DNA of 64,000 bases. Origin: Rhypophila decipiens. Its lineage: Eukaryota > Ascomycota > Sordariomycetes > Sordariales > Naviculisporaceae. The stretch covers positions 1-64,000 of the forward strand of contig MU858062.1 in NCBI GenBank assembly GCA_033297075.1, written 5' to 3'. The notes beneath the pieces are model-generated. The model saw only the letters and a list, made by a program, of their open reading frames with translations. It was not told the DNA's origin and made no database searches. Position 1 is the stretch's first letter; every line of letters starts with the position of its first letter. Positions 54,611 to 64,000 of the stretch are shown here, piece after piece. The position numbers and the translations under genes were made by a program.

Positions 54611-56616
54611 AGCTTCGTCGGAACAACCGTTATATGCTCGACTGTACACACACTCTTCCCAATCTCTAATCACGGTCCAGGCTCTCTAGGAAATACGTCC
54701 TTCACTGTCTGTCTAACCGACACCACAGCAGTGGGCTACGGATGAACGACATCAGTTATCCCTATCTACCATGGATATAACGAGAGAGAAGCCACATTCA
54801 GGTATGTACTCTCTAGCTTATCACCACCAAACCTGGTGGCTGTTTCAAATTACCCACAGTCAGACCTCGCCCTATAGGTATACGTCTGTATGGAATGCAT
54901 TGTAGGAATCACTCTTTCGTGGACAGACTTAACACTGTACAGATTATCTATATATTATATCAATCAAAATACTTTGAGTCATCTTTCTTTGCGTTGCCTT
55001 GAAATCATTTTTTGTGTATGTATGGCATTCTTGTTCCGCGAACCCGCCCATGCCAATGAACGAGCACCAAAACTCAACCAAACCCGATTGTTTGTTCAGC
55101 TTGCTTACCATGCCAGGCCAGGCACATTCAGCCGTTTTCTTTTTTCGAGCATAGATATAATTCTTTCATGGAGAGCTGTTATTGGCATTTATTCTAGGGG
55201 TGTGCTGGACAAGAAAAAGCAGCCCTTTATTATCATTTCACCAATCTACAGGGTTTTCTTTCGAACCGTTCACCGTCGTCAGGAAAGGAACCATAATTCC
55301 AATGCCCTTCCTATCATATTTTCAAAGCGAATCATTGTGCTGTTTGTTATGAAGGGCCCACCGACCGACCATCCTCAGAACCGATCCACAGTTCTAACTA
55401 ACATCAGTGCCGTGGGTGGTCTGGTGATACTCAAAGTCCCAAGCTAGGAAGGGCTATATACTGAGCTAGGCAGTTATCAGATGTAGCTTTCATTTCAGGT
55501 TCAACATTATTATCGTCAGGGTCAAAAATTCAAAAATTATCGCATTGCTTCAGCAGAGATATCTAGCTAAGGAGCCAAGTATCCAGGGCAAATCCATACC
55601 TAGAACTAGGCAGTCATTATCTATGAGGATAAAAGGCAAGTAATATAGATTGCTAGATACCATAGGTGCCGGTTGGTACTATCTGATTCCGAGAGCGCCA
55701 TCTAAGCGCCGTCTACTGAATAAAACGACCGTGGACGACGTGTGTATGAAACTTGATTCTCATATCTGTCTGTCTCTCTCTCTCTCTCTCGTCTTGCGTT
55801 TTCTTTCCTCATTTTGCCAAGCACCATCAACAAAAAGTCCTGCGTCACATGTATGTTGTCATGTTGTCCAGAGAAAAAAACGAGGACGAGGCAAACAACC
55901 AATGCAAGAACAAGTCAAAAAAGGTGTGTCAAATAACTAACTCCATCCAGCAATCTTTCGCATTCAACAAAAAAGAAAAAGAAAAAGCCGGTATGTACCC
56001 CTCCCATCGAGGAAAACAAGACAACAAAAAGTTGAAAGTGATAGTAGAAAAAAAAAGGTAATAGGAGTAGAAGAAGAAGAATAAGAAAGATAAACGACCA
56101 ATAAAAGAAAATGAACAATCCCTCTTTCTGACAACAAGAATATTAACATCAAGGAGTGTAAACTCCGATAAAACTTTAACTGGGCCTGGAGTCTTTTTTC
56201 CTTCTTTCCCTTCCAGTCAAAAGCGCCCAAGCGGACTGCTCTGCTTTCTCTCAAAACCGTTTCCTCGTTACTGTGTTTTGTTCCCTTTTCATGTTTGAGC
56301 TCCCTCCATTCCCTCCCCCAGCCAAATCATCGCCACAGTTCAATCAGCCCCTTATACGTCTAGCTTGTCATCCAGGTGTCCTAGAAAAATGAAAAGATCC
56401 GTTAACAGGAGTTCGAGACCTATTGGAGGTAGGTAGGTGGGTATGGTGATTTCGGGATATCTTGCGACGGTCCTCGTGGGTGTGGTCGGCTCAAGATGAC
56501 AAAAGGCAGGTAAAATGATACAGCAAGCGTTGGATGACATAGTAGTCCAACAGAAATGCCGGAAGGGGACAAGGGGAAGTGGGCAACAAATGGTCCTGGT
56601 GGGCAATTAACCAGGA
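54611..56616. other. Long convergent intergenic region with low-complexity DNA
   Basis: Two kilobases between convergent genes. A 185-codon plus-strand open frame (54890-55447) lacks any domain and has an AT-rich, UTR-like composition, so I do not call it. A (TC)9 run and a purine-rich block (about 55965-56110, rich in AAAAAG and GAAGAAGA) are present. Long 3' UTRs of both genes probably occupy part of the region. Confidence 0.4.
55773..55790 (+). repeat. (TC)9 microsatellite
   Basis: Nine uninterrupted TC units, preceded by tctgtctgtc. It lies in the convergent intergenic region. Confidence 0.9.
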
Positions 56617-58880
56617 TCACCGCTGGCTTCTGGAGGAGCCTACCGAGTTTTGTCTCTCATGGATCGCGGGCCGACGCTGGCCATGATCGCCATCTTGAAG
56701 CTTCAGTGAGTCCAGTCTCTTCTGGTTGTTTTCCGCCGTCACCTCGTCCAGCCTAGGCATGGGGTTTGGGTGTGAACGGACAGGTTGACCCCAAGAAGCA
56801 TTGGCACCGTTTGAGTCTTTCCTCTTGTTGGCCTGCTCAGTAATGGCAGCCCATTTCCTTTGCCTATCGGCCTCCCTCTGGGCCTGGCCATTCTGGTGCT
56901 CGGTATAATCGTGGGAGCAGTCGTCAAAGAGTTGCGGGTTAATCTCCATGAAAAGTTTCATGGCATTATACACCATGCCATGGATGGTCCTACCAAGAAG
57001 TTAGTATCTACCGTGCAGGTTCTTGGCAGTATACTTTGTACGTACCTGTTCCAGTGGCCCTTTGAGTTTTCATAGAGGGGCGCAAACATGATGGGCAAAA
57101 TGATCTCCACGTTATCGCTGACGAGATTGCAGAAATACTCATTGTTCCAGAAGTACAGAGCTCTCTCGGCCACCTGGAAGTGGGGACTTGCGACCGACTT
57201 GGCAAGCTGATGGAACAGCGGCTCTTGCACTTTGGCAAACTCAGCCGGGTCCATAACCTCAAAAATGTCCTCAACCTCGTTGAGGAACATGACTTCCTTG
57301 GTACTGTTGACCTTGGGCCAGTACCGCAACAGGCCGAGCACAACCTAGAATAGCATTATTAGCAAGTGAGTCAAAATACAAAAAGAACAGGACTGCACTT
57401 ACTTCTTCAGTCAATGAAGCGTCCTTTTCAAGGAATTGCACTATGCAATAGGCCAACTGGGGATGGTACATGCTCAGGCTTTTCACCTTGTGAAGAGGAA
57501 TCAGAACCCTAGTGAGGAACAGCTTATGCTCTTCTTTTAGTGGTAACGCAAAGCCGTTGATGATAGATCCCAAGATCTCGAGTAATTCAGCAATCCCATT
57601 GAAGCGCTCGGTCTCGTATGTGAACTGGAAGAACACATTGTTGATGGACCGTCGGATAAATGAGCGCAAGTTGAGAAACTTTCCGTATATACGGTGCAAG
57701 GTGGTCTTGAGGAAGTCTCGTTCTCTGGGGTCCTCCGAGTCGAATAATTCGAGGAGTTGGAGAACGAAACTGTGGTCAATATATGCCTTGGCGATGTTGG
57801 TGTTGAAATCTTGGCTTTCGATGAACCTAAGGAAGAATTCGTACACGACCTGGATATGCGGCCAGGCGACTTCCAGCACGGGTTCGTCCTCTTCTGGGTC
57901 GAATGCCTCTCCCTGGGGGTTCATTGGTGGCGGAATGGGACGGAAAAGGTTCTTAGCAAACATTTCGACCACCTTGGGATACATGGGCTCGGTGATGACT
58001 TGGCGATTATTGGCGACATAGTCCAACAGTTCGTGGAGAGCCAGCCGCTTGATCTCCTTCGCCTTCATATCACCACTAGCATCATTAAAGTCAAAGATGA
58101 CATTGCACTGGTTGATCTTGTCCATGAACAGATCTTGCCTGCGGTTAGGGGGCACTTCGTGAAAGCCCGGCAACTTTTCGAGCTCGCGCTGGGCCGAAAT
58201 TTCAAATCTCGACGAGTTCTGTCTCCTCGGTGTCTTGGGACCCTCCAGAACATCTTTGGGCGTTTGATGCAATCGGTCGAACATCAAAGACTTTTGCCCT
58301 GCCTTGGGAGGGGCAAGGTCATGGGGCATGGTTTCGGCCGCGCCGGGTGGTGGCACATGCTGCAGAGCAAAAGTTTAGCTTAAAGGGCACACAGAGAAGA
58401 GGTCAATCAAATCGGCTTACCGGCGCGCTGGGACTGATTATGACGGTAGGGGGAAGAGTGCCGTGTCGAGGCGTTCCACCGCCATTAGCAGCCTGACCGG
58501 AACCACCAAGACTCATGAACCTGTCAGGAGCCGCGCCGGGCATCTGGCCAGGACTGGACATCTGACCTTGACCGGGTATTGCGACATTTCCATGCTCACC
58601 AAGGGCAGGATTGGTGGGCGGCAAAGGTTTGTTGTTGCGGATATCGTTCAGGGTCGAGGTCGAGGAGGAGGGCGTCAAGACCGGCGACTGGTTGGCATCT
58701 CTCGACGAGTTGGCCGAGTTTGGCGACGCTGTCCCGTCCTTTCCATCCTTCTTGTTCTTGGACGACTTTGGGTCCTTGCCTCTCGACAGCTATCACGCCA
58801 CATCGATTAGTGGTCCGCCCAAGAAATCAGCGAAGAGTTGTATGTAAGTGACTTACGACTCTTTGGCTAAAGCGCTTCAT
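56617..58880 (-). CDS. RTS1: PP2A regulatory subunit B56 (B') family
   Basis: Targets protein phosphatase 2A to substrates, for example in stress response, septation and centromere protection. Model with five exons: complement(join(56617..56989,57046..57344,57403..58359,58421..58789,58857..58880)), 673 aa. Exon 1 is 24 nt (KRFSQRV after the Met) and joins [19 protein letters not shown]; the other joins are [25 protein letters not shown] and GHWN-RTIHGMV. All introns are 56-67 nt. The N-terminal ~160 residues are Ser/Pro/Gly-rich. The B56 HEAT-like core runs from about residue 190 to 590 ([65 protein letters not shown]). The C-terminal tail is Gln/Arg/Asn-rich. Length and layout match fungal Rts1/Par1. 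Confidence 0.95.
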
Positions 58881-61214
58881 GCTGGAAGCCGCCTCAAGCA
58901 CAGTGGGGCTGGGTAAGAGGGGTCTAACCCGACGCCAGGTGAACGACGAGGCACGGCGACAGTGAGACCGTCGAATGCTCAAGGATCAAAATCGACGATA
59001 GCTGAAAGACCGTAGCGAGACACGGGGCTGACAATTATAGCAACGATATCCTGCACCGACAAACAAGGGGGCTCTGCGCCGACGTGGAGCCCAAGTCGAT
59101 AAAAACAAAGGGCCGTAATCGACGGATCGTCGCGAGGCTATAGAATTGGGGAGCGGATGCGTTGACGTCGGATGGGCCTATCAAGACCGCTACAAAGCTG
59201 TGCCAACCACGAGCTTTTGGCGACGGAGCTTGGCGCGGAAAACACTCGTCGTCGTTATCGGGAGCGGACGAGGGGCAAATTGGTTCGCTGGCGGAGAGGG
59301 GAGTGCGCAGTGGCCGCCGGGCAGTGAGTTGGGAGCGAAATCCGCAGTCAGTCGTGGGCCCGGGGAGGTTGGAATTGGGAGCGCGTTTGAATTGGCGACC
59401 AGGTGATCTTCGAAGATGGCTGAGAGATCGTGGGGCAAGCTGTGTCGTCTGGCGAAGCAACCCGGCCGTGCTTCCAGAGTCTGACTTGTATCGTAGCTTC
59501 CTGCCCAGTGTTCCAGTGTGTCAATAATTCGTCTTGCTGGTCGAGATGGGACCAAAAGGTTAGGGGTATTGGAGGATGCTGGACGGGGCTGCGCTATTCG
59601 AGATTAAGGTGTATCCGTAGTGCGTGTAGGTTGATCTGGGCAGCTGTTATGGTTGGCGCTCTCCCGGACTTTGATTGGGATAACTCTCCTTGTGGGGCTC
59701 AATGGAGGTGGGATTCAGGTACTGAACCCGCCGTGTTGGAGAATCAGTGCCAACCTGCAAACGCAAAATATAAAATGATATCGTCATGCAACCAAAAGAA
59801 GACCCCGTGATGCTCTTGGATTTAGTCTGGGATATTTTTATTTAATTTTCCAACGAGGGTGCTGGATGTGTCGTGGTATTGTTCACTATACGGATAGCTG
59901 GTGCTGCATCTCGTGGCCTTGCAGTTGGAAGCGGGGGCGCTTTCAGGTGCCCATCGCCCAAGCGGCCAAAATCTAGTGCACTGTTGTATCTCTGCACAGT
60001 GCAACAAAGGTCATATGGATGGATTTAGATTCAATTCTGCAAGTTGCTCGGGCTCGGACAAGGAAAACATGCTCAATATCGTGAACGAGGGGTAAAGAAG
60101 GTGTGCAACTGTAATGGTAGGGAACTACCCAGGTGATCATTCTATACAGCCTCAACTGGCTCCAGCACCAAGTTAAACTGGGCTGAGGCGGGAGGGCTGG
60201 AGCAAGACTTGAATAACATCCAGGGTTGTGTAGCACAGGTCCACGGGTGATCGGATTCGGTGGCATCCAGCTGCCAGTGGTTGACCCGAGCAGCGGGGTA
60301 ATAGTGAATTGCGCCCCATCTCCACCTTTATACATATGAGGTTAACATCAACAACCATACTGGACTTCACATCCCTCTGACAAGTGAACTGAAATTATAA
60401 TAGAGTGATGACATGGTAACGATATGTTATTCTCTAATTATTCCCTTGGTAGACTTATAAGTGGATTTCTTTTTTCTTCATACACATTTCCAGGTTCGCA
60501 TCGCCGTCTCCGTACAGTATAGTACAAAATTACGGCTCCTCACAGGTTGTCTTCTCTCTGTGAATAGAACATTGAAGGCTTCTAGCAGACACACACCGGA
60601 ATAGCGATCTTCGTATATAATGCTGGAAGATCCGTGATTGTATCCGAGAGGCTCATGAAGAGACCGGCGTCACCTGCTAATATATTCTCTGATGTTGTCA
60701 CATTATAGTTCTGACGGCCTGGTACGTACTGCGAGTCAGCCACTGTTGAGGAACACATGGAAGAATCACCGGCCTGTTCATTGATTGCTGCCAAGAATGG
60801 GGACACCTGCATGTTCGGGACTGGAAGTTTGAGTTACCATTCCTCTGGGACCTGGGGCGTCGAGGAATTTGTCGCTCGATAAAGTGTTTGCAAGGTCCCT
60901 ACCGCCCGTACGTGGGATATTGAGAAGCCGATCTTAGCTGGTAATTTTTCGTACAGACAAACCCCAACAGCTTCACTCAACTACCCGCACTGTGCGATCC
61001 GCTACAATTGACAAGAACCGGAAGCCAAAACACATTTGTCAGGAAGGAATCAGCACCTCCACCGTGCCCGTACTGTGCAAACTTCCATTACAAGTCTCGA
61101 GCTACAAATTATTTTCGAGAGACAAACCACAACCTTTGACATCTCAGTTTGTTCCATCAACACGATTATTTACATGACAAACCAACCTCAATAACCAAAT
61201 ATTATATCGCCACC
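58881..61214. promoter_or_regulatory. Long divergent intergenic region, B56 / TFIIIC5
   Basis: 2.3 kb between divergent starts. The B56-proximal 700 bp are GC-rich and may be a long 5' leader; short overlapping frames there have no domains. The rest is AT-richer and carries no supported gene apart from the weak small frame at 60582-60812. Confidence 0.35.
60582..60812 (-). CDS. Hypothetical small protein, weak call
   Basis: A 76-codon frame from ATG 60812 encodes QVSPFLAAINEQAGDSSMCS and ends PALYTKIAIPVCVC. The composition is protein-like and free of low complexity, which is unusual for intergenic DNA here, but I recognise no family. It could be the last exon or a relic of a larger gene; an acceptor-like tgcag lies at its 5' end (60806-60810). 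I see no convincing upstream exon. Confidence 0.2.
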   Translation of the reverse strand: MQVSPFLAAINEQAGDSSMCSSTVADSQYVPGRQNYNVTTSENILAGDAGLFMSLSDTITDLPALYTKIAIPVCVC

Positions 61215-63706
61215 ATGGCCACTCCCAGTCAGGACAATGAAGAAGAGCATGCTCCCATCTATCCAGTTCCTACCAGAAGACTTGGAGCTATAGAGCATCC
61301 CATGCTCATCAAGAATCTCGAAAAAGGAATCAAGACATTAGGCCAGAACTACGCTCTCGAAGCTGTTTGTGTTCCCCCTCCTCTCTGTCTGGTTCTCCTT
61401 CTGAGTCAATCTACTCACACATGTCCAGGTCCTCGACACGGCAAGTCCTCAAATTTCCGTTCCGCTGTATCTGCGCCCCGACAACCCAACAGTGAGGCCA
61501 CTGACATCCCACAACGCCCTCACGCACAATGTGGTGGTGAGAGTGACTGTCCCGAAGCGGACGGGCAGGAAGCGAAAGAAGGGAACCAATGACCCCTTTG
61601 AAGGCGAGGTCGAGCCGGCCTCTGCTTCCCCTAACGAGGTGCGCTCAAAGGATCGTATGGACATGCCACAGCTTCTCAGACGAAAACTGTGTGACAATGT
61701 TGGCAAGTACACAGTCGAGCCTATTGGTGTGATAACAAATACGCATCGGTACAGGGGTAAGTATTTTCATTAATGATTTGGCCTTGGGTTCTCCAAGAAA
61801 TTATAGCTCACATTGTTGCGTCCTAGGAATGGCCGACTTTCAATATGCCATGGGCGAGTCCGACTTTATGAAGAAATTTGTCGACAAAGTTCTCCCAGGC
61901 GACATTGAGAAACTCAAGGGGTTCACTCTGGAGCCAGGGATCGAGTCTGGGACCAACATCGACCTGGTCCCGCCTCCCTACTTCACTCCAATGGGTCTAC
62001 CTTTCGGCTACAATTACGCACAGAATCCGTATACCAAGGAAGTCAGTCCGCCCTCCTCGGCAGGCAGTGTGTCCGGAGATGACGACTATACGCGAGTGGT
62101 GAACGTCACGAGTAGGGCTCCCGCGGCAGGCTACTTCATCGCCCATGACGAGTACCCCGTCCCGGTTGCGCCCAGGAGGGAACCAGACATGTCAGACCCC
62201 CAAGTTGCGACGATCATGACGGAGATGTGGCGAGCCATGGAGGAGCGCCCGATCTGGACCCGTCGTAGCATGTGGAACCGTCTGGGCTCCAAATTCGCGT
62301 CCCTCCCCAAGAGCGGCAGCTTGGTCCGCCACTGTTTACAGTATGCAGGCTATCAGTTCAAGGGAGGCCCATGGCGTGATGCCCTGGTCAAATACGGCCT
62401 GGACCCTCGTACAGACCCCAAGTATCGCATCTACCAGACCTTAATATTCAAACTGCACAAGACGCGGATAGGCAGCGTTGGAAGGTCGTGGCAGGCTGTT
62501 CGGCGCAACGAGCTGGGGGTCACCAATTTCGGAAAATACTGGCACGAGCTTGGTCATGATGAGGGTCCCCGCGACACGCATGTCTTTAATGGAGAGTCGT
62601 TTAGCGCGGACGGAAAAGTCTGGCAGGTCTGCGACATTACCGATCCGTTGCTTCGGCGTCTCTTTGAAAATGCTGAAGTGCGCACAGAATGTGACGTCGA
62701 GATTGGGGGGTTCTATCATCGTGTGCTCTGGTCCGTGGCCAAGGCTATTATGAAGTGCAAGATGTTGGCCATAAGATTCGGCCGGACACTTACAGACGAC
62801 GACTTCGGCGCGGCTCTCGACGCGGTCAAGGGGCCGCAGGATGGCGGAGACGGTGCGGGTACTTCTATTGGAATCACGCTGCCCGATCTCCAGCTCACGG
62901 CGGCCGAGTGCGAGCAGCTCAGGGGCAAGAAGATGAAGCCTGGACTGAAGCCTGGAAGGGACAGATGGGAAGAGAAACGGAAGAAGACGCATTACCGCGT
63001 TCGGATTCCCCTCAGGGAAGCAGAAGAGAGGGAGGCGGAGAAGATGATTCGCTTGTTGTCCAAGACTTCCTTTTCAGTTTCTCGACCCGCTCCTCCATCT
63101 GGTTCTGAAGCTGCCGCACAGACGGCCACGGCGACGAGTCCTGTTGGGGATGACACTGCTAAAGGTGTTGCGGACTCACCTGTGCATACCACCATCGAAG
63201 GTGATAACATGGATCAGGATGAAGATGAGGAAGAAGGTGGGACACTTCAGCAGGAGCTCCTCGACGACCTCGAGGCGGACGAGGACGATGACGAGGACAG
63301 TGATGACGAGGATGAAGAGACCGAAGCTGAGGAGGAGGAGGAGGAATCTGGCGTCGAGGATGAGGACGAAGAAGAAGAAGAAGAGGAAGAAGAAGAAGAG
63401 AACGAGGAGACGGAGGAGGAGGATGAGTTTAGTAGGATCGATCCTTCCCTTAGACAACCACCCGTCCAAAAGAGCCAATTCCAGGAAGAAGAAGAAGAGG
63501 AAGAAGAAGATTATGCAGACGAAGGTATGGATGACGTGGACGACGACGAGGAGGACTGGGAGGATGATGAAGAAGGCGAGGGTCAAGTAGGCGAGTATGG
63601 ATATGACGAGCTTTACGGCGTGGCAGAATGGGATGGTGAGTATTCGGGGGATGACGAGGAGTACTCTGGCGGCGAGGCTTATAGTCAGCAGCCGGCGGCA
63701 ACCTAA
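61215..63706 (+). CDS. TFC1: Transcription factor IIIC subunit 5 (tau95)
   Basis: A DNA-binding subunit of TFIIIC, which recruits RNA polymerase III to tRNA genes. Model: join(61215..61364,61429..61756,61827..63706), 785 aa. The start has a strong context (caccatggcc). Introns of 64 and 70 nt give NYALEA-VLDTASPQISVP and HRYRG-MADFQYAMG. The N-terminal part carries the triple-barrel segment (LYLRPDNPTVRPLTSHNALT, VVVRVTVPKRTGRKRKKG). The DNA-binding region follows, with MWRAMEERPIWTRRSMWNRL, GYQFKGGPWRDALVKYGLDP and YRIYQTLIFKLH. The C-terminal ~150 residues (from about 620) are almost all Glu/Asp, encoded by GAA/GAG/GAY repeats, as in other fungal tau95 proteins. The protein is nuclear and would act on genes like the tRNA-Gln in this window. 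Confidence 0.93.
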
Positions 63707-64000
63707 GGGGGGATGCGTTTCTTTTCTAGCTTTGTTTTTCTTATTAACCCAACATCCATTATCCCATTCTTTCTCCAAAGGAGTTTGGTTTATGATGGGA
63801 TGGATAGCAGAATTAGCGTCATTATCTCAGCCATCCTAAAGAAACAACCATTCTTGTCCAACGTGCCTGACAAAATGTTGCTATAGAGCGGGTATCCATC
63901 CCAGTATATGTAATCTGCCTCACAACTTGGGTAGATGGGCCATCTCTGAGTGAGCCCTGACGGCGTAAAGGTTGGCTCACCAACATGGTATCTATCGCCT
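63707..64000. other. 3' flank of the TFIIIC5 gene
   Basis: The 294 bases after the stop codon hold no recognised gene. They probably contain the 3' UTR; the window ends here. Confidence 0.4.

Noticed and set aside
54890..55447. 185-codon plus-strand open frame as a gene
   Set aside because: No domain, AT-rich UTR-like composition and location in the 3' region of the CID gene; no supporting splice or start context.
63367..63420. Non-coding GAA microsatellite
   Set aside because: It lies in frame within the acidic tail of the TFIIIC subunit, where family members also have Glu/Asp runs.

Overview
The window is nuclear DNA of a filamentous ascomycete (Pezizomycotina, probably a Sordariomycete; I cannot name the species). 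The evidence is short GT-AG introns, mostly 53-110 nt with CTAAC/CTGAC-like branch sites, gene spacing typical of such fungi, a dispersed single 5S rRNA gene of the Neurospora kind, and fungal families such as questin-oxidase-like proteins and mitochondrial NAD formate dehydrogenase. I support 20 protein-coding genes, one tRNA-Gln(CTG), one 5S rRNA gene and one cluster of gene relics. All exon joins were worked out by hand from splice signals, reading frame and family conservation.

Layout. 1-0.6 kb: AT-rich DNA with a 60-bp direct repeat. 1.0-4.1 (+): mitochondrial leucyl-tRNA synthetase. 4.8-6.3 (-): HemK/MTQ1-type release-factor glutamine methyltransferase. 7.0-9.0 (-): GMP synthase, 8 exons. 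9.8-10.9 (+): AIM32-like thioredoxin-fold Fe-S protein. 11.04: tRNA-Gln. 11.4-13.2 (+): CYC2-like flavoprotein. 15.1-17.0 (+): formate dehydrogenase. 17.2 (-): 5S rRNA. 18.2-22.1 (+): NEO1-type P4-ATPase. 22.9-28.3 (-): 1791-aa protein with a GHKL/Hsp90-like ATPase domain and a C-terminal HELAH zinc-peptidase motif. 29.1-30.0 (-): MMtag/RS-domain protein. 30.4-31.4 (+): Mediator MED6. 32.5-32.9: rearranged relics of the next gene. 33.3-36.9 (-): DHX37/ECM16 helicase. 37.8-38.3 (+): proteasome assembly chaperone 3. 38.8-39.6 (+): ribosomal protein L28 (uL15). 40.4-42.8 (-): questin-oxidase-like protein. 43.9-47.6 (-): WD40-inositol 5-phosphatase. 49.4-50.0 (+): small DUF4748-like membrane protein. 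50.6-52.5 (-): cytosolic methionyl-tRNA synthetase with an interrupted frame. 52.8-54.6 (+): CHERP-like CID protein. 56.6-58.9 (-): PP2A B56 subunit. 61.2-63.7 (+): TFIIIC subunit 5.

This is a housekeeping region, not a biosynthetic cluster or mobile island. Themes are mitochondrial function (LeuRS, MTQ1, AIM32, CYC2, formate dehydrogenase), translation and ribosome biogenesis (two tRNA synthetases, ECM16, RPL28, 5S rRNA, tRNA, TFIIIC), mRNA production (MED6, CID/RS proteins) and signalling or membranes (NEO1, 5-phosphatase, B56). Neighbours share no obvious pathway, and divergent pairs share short promoters.

Best leads: (1) the methionyl-tRNA synthetase gene carries both a frameshift and an in-frame TAG; the frameshift lies inside a stretch that could be spliced out as a 67-nt GT-AG intron, which restores the frame. 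(2) The ATPase-zincin fusion is a large protein of unknown function. (3) Pieces of ECM16 sit next to the intact gene, out of order and in both orientations. I found no convincing new multi-gene system.
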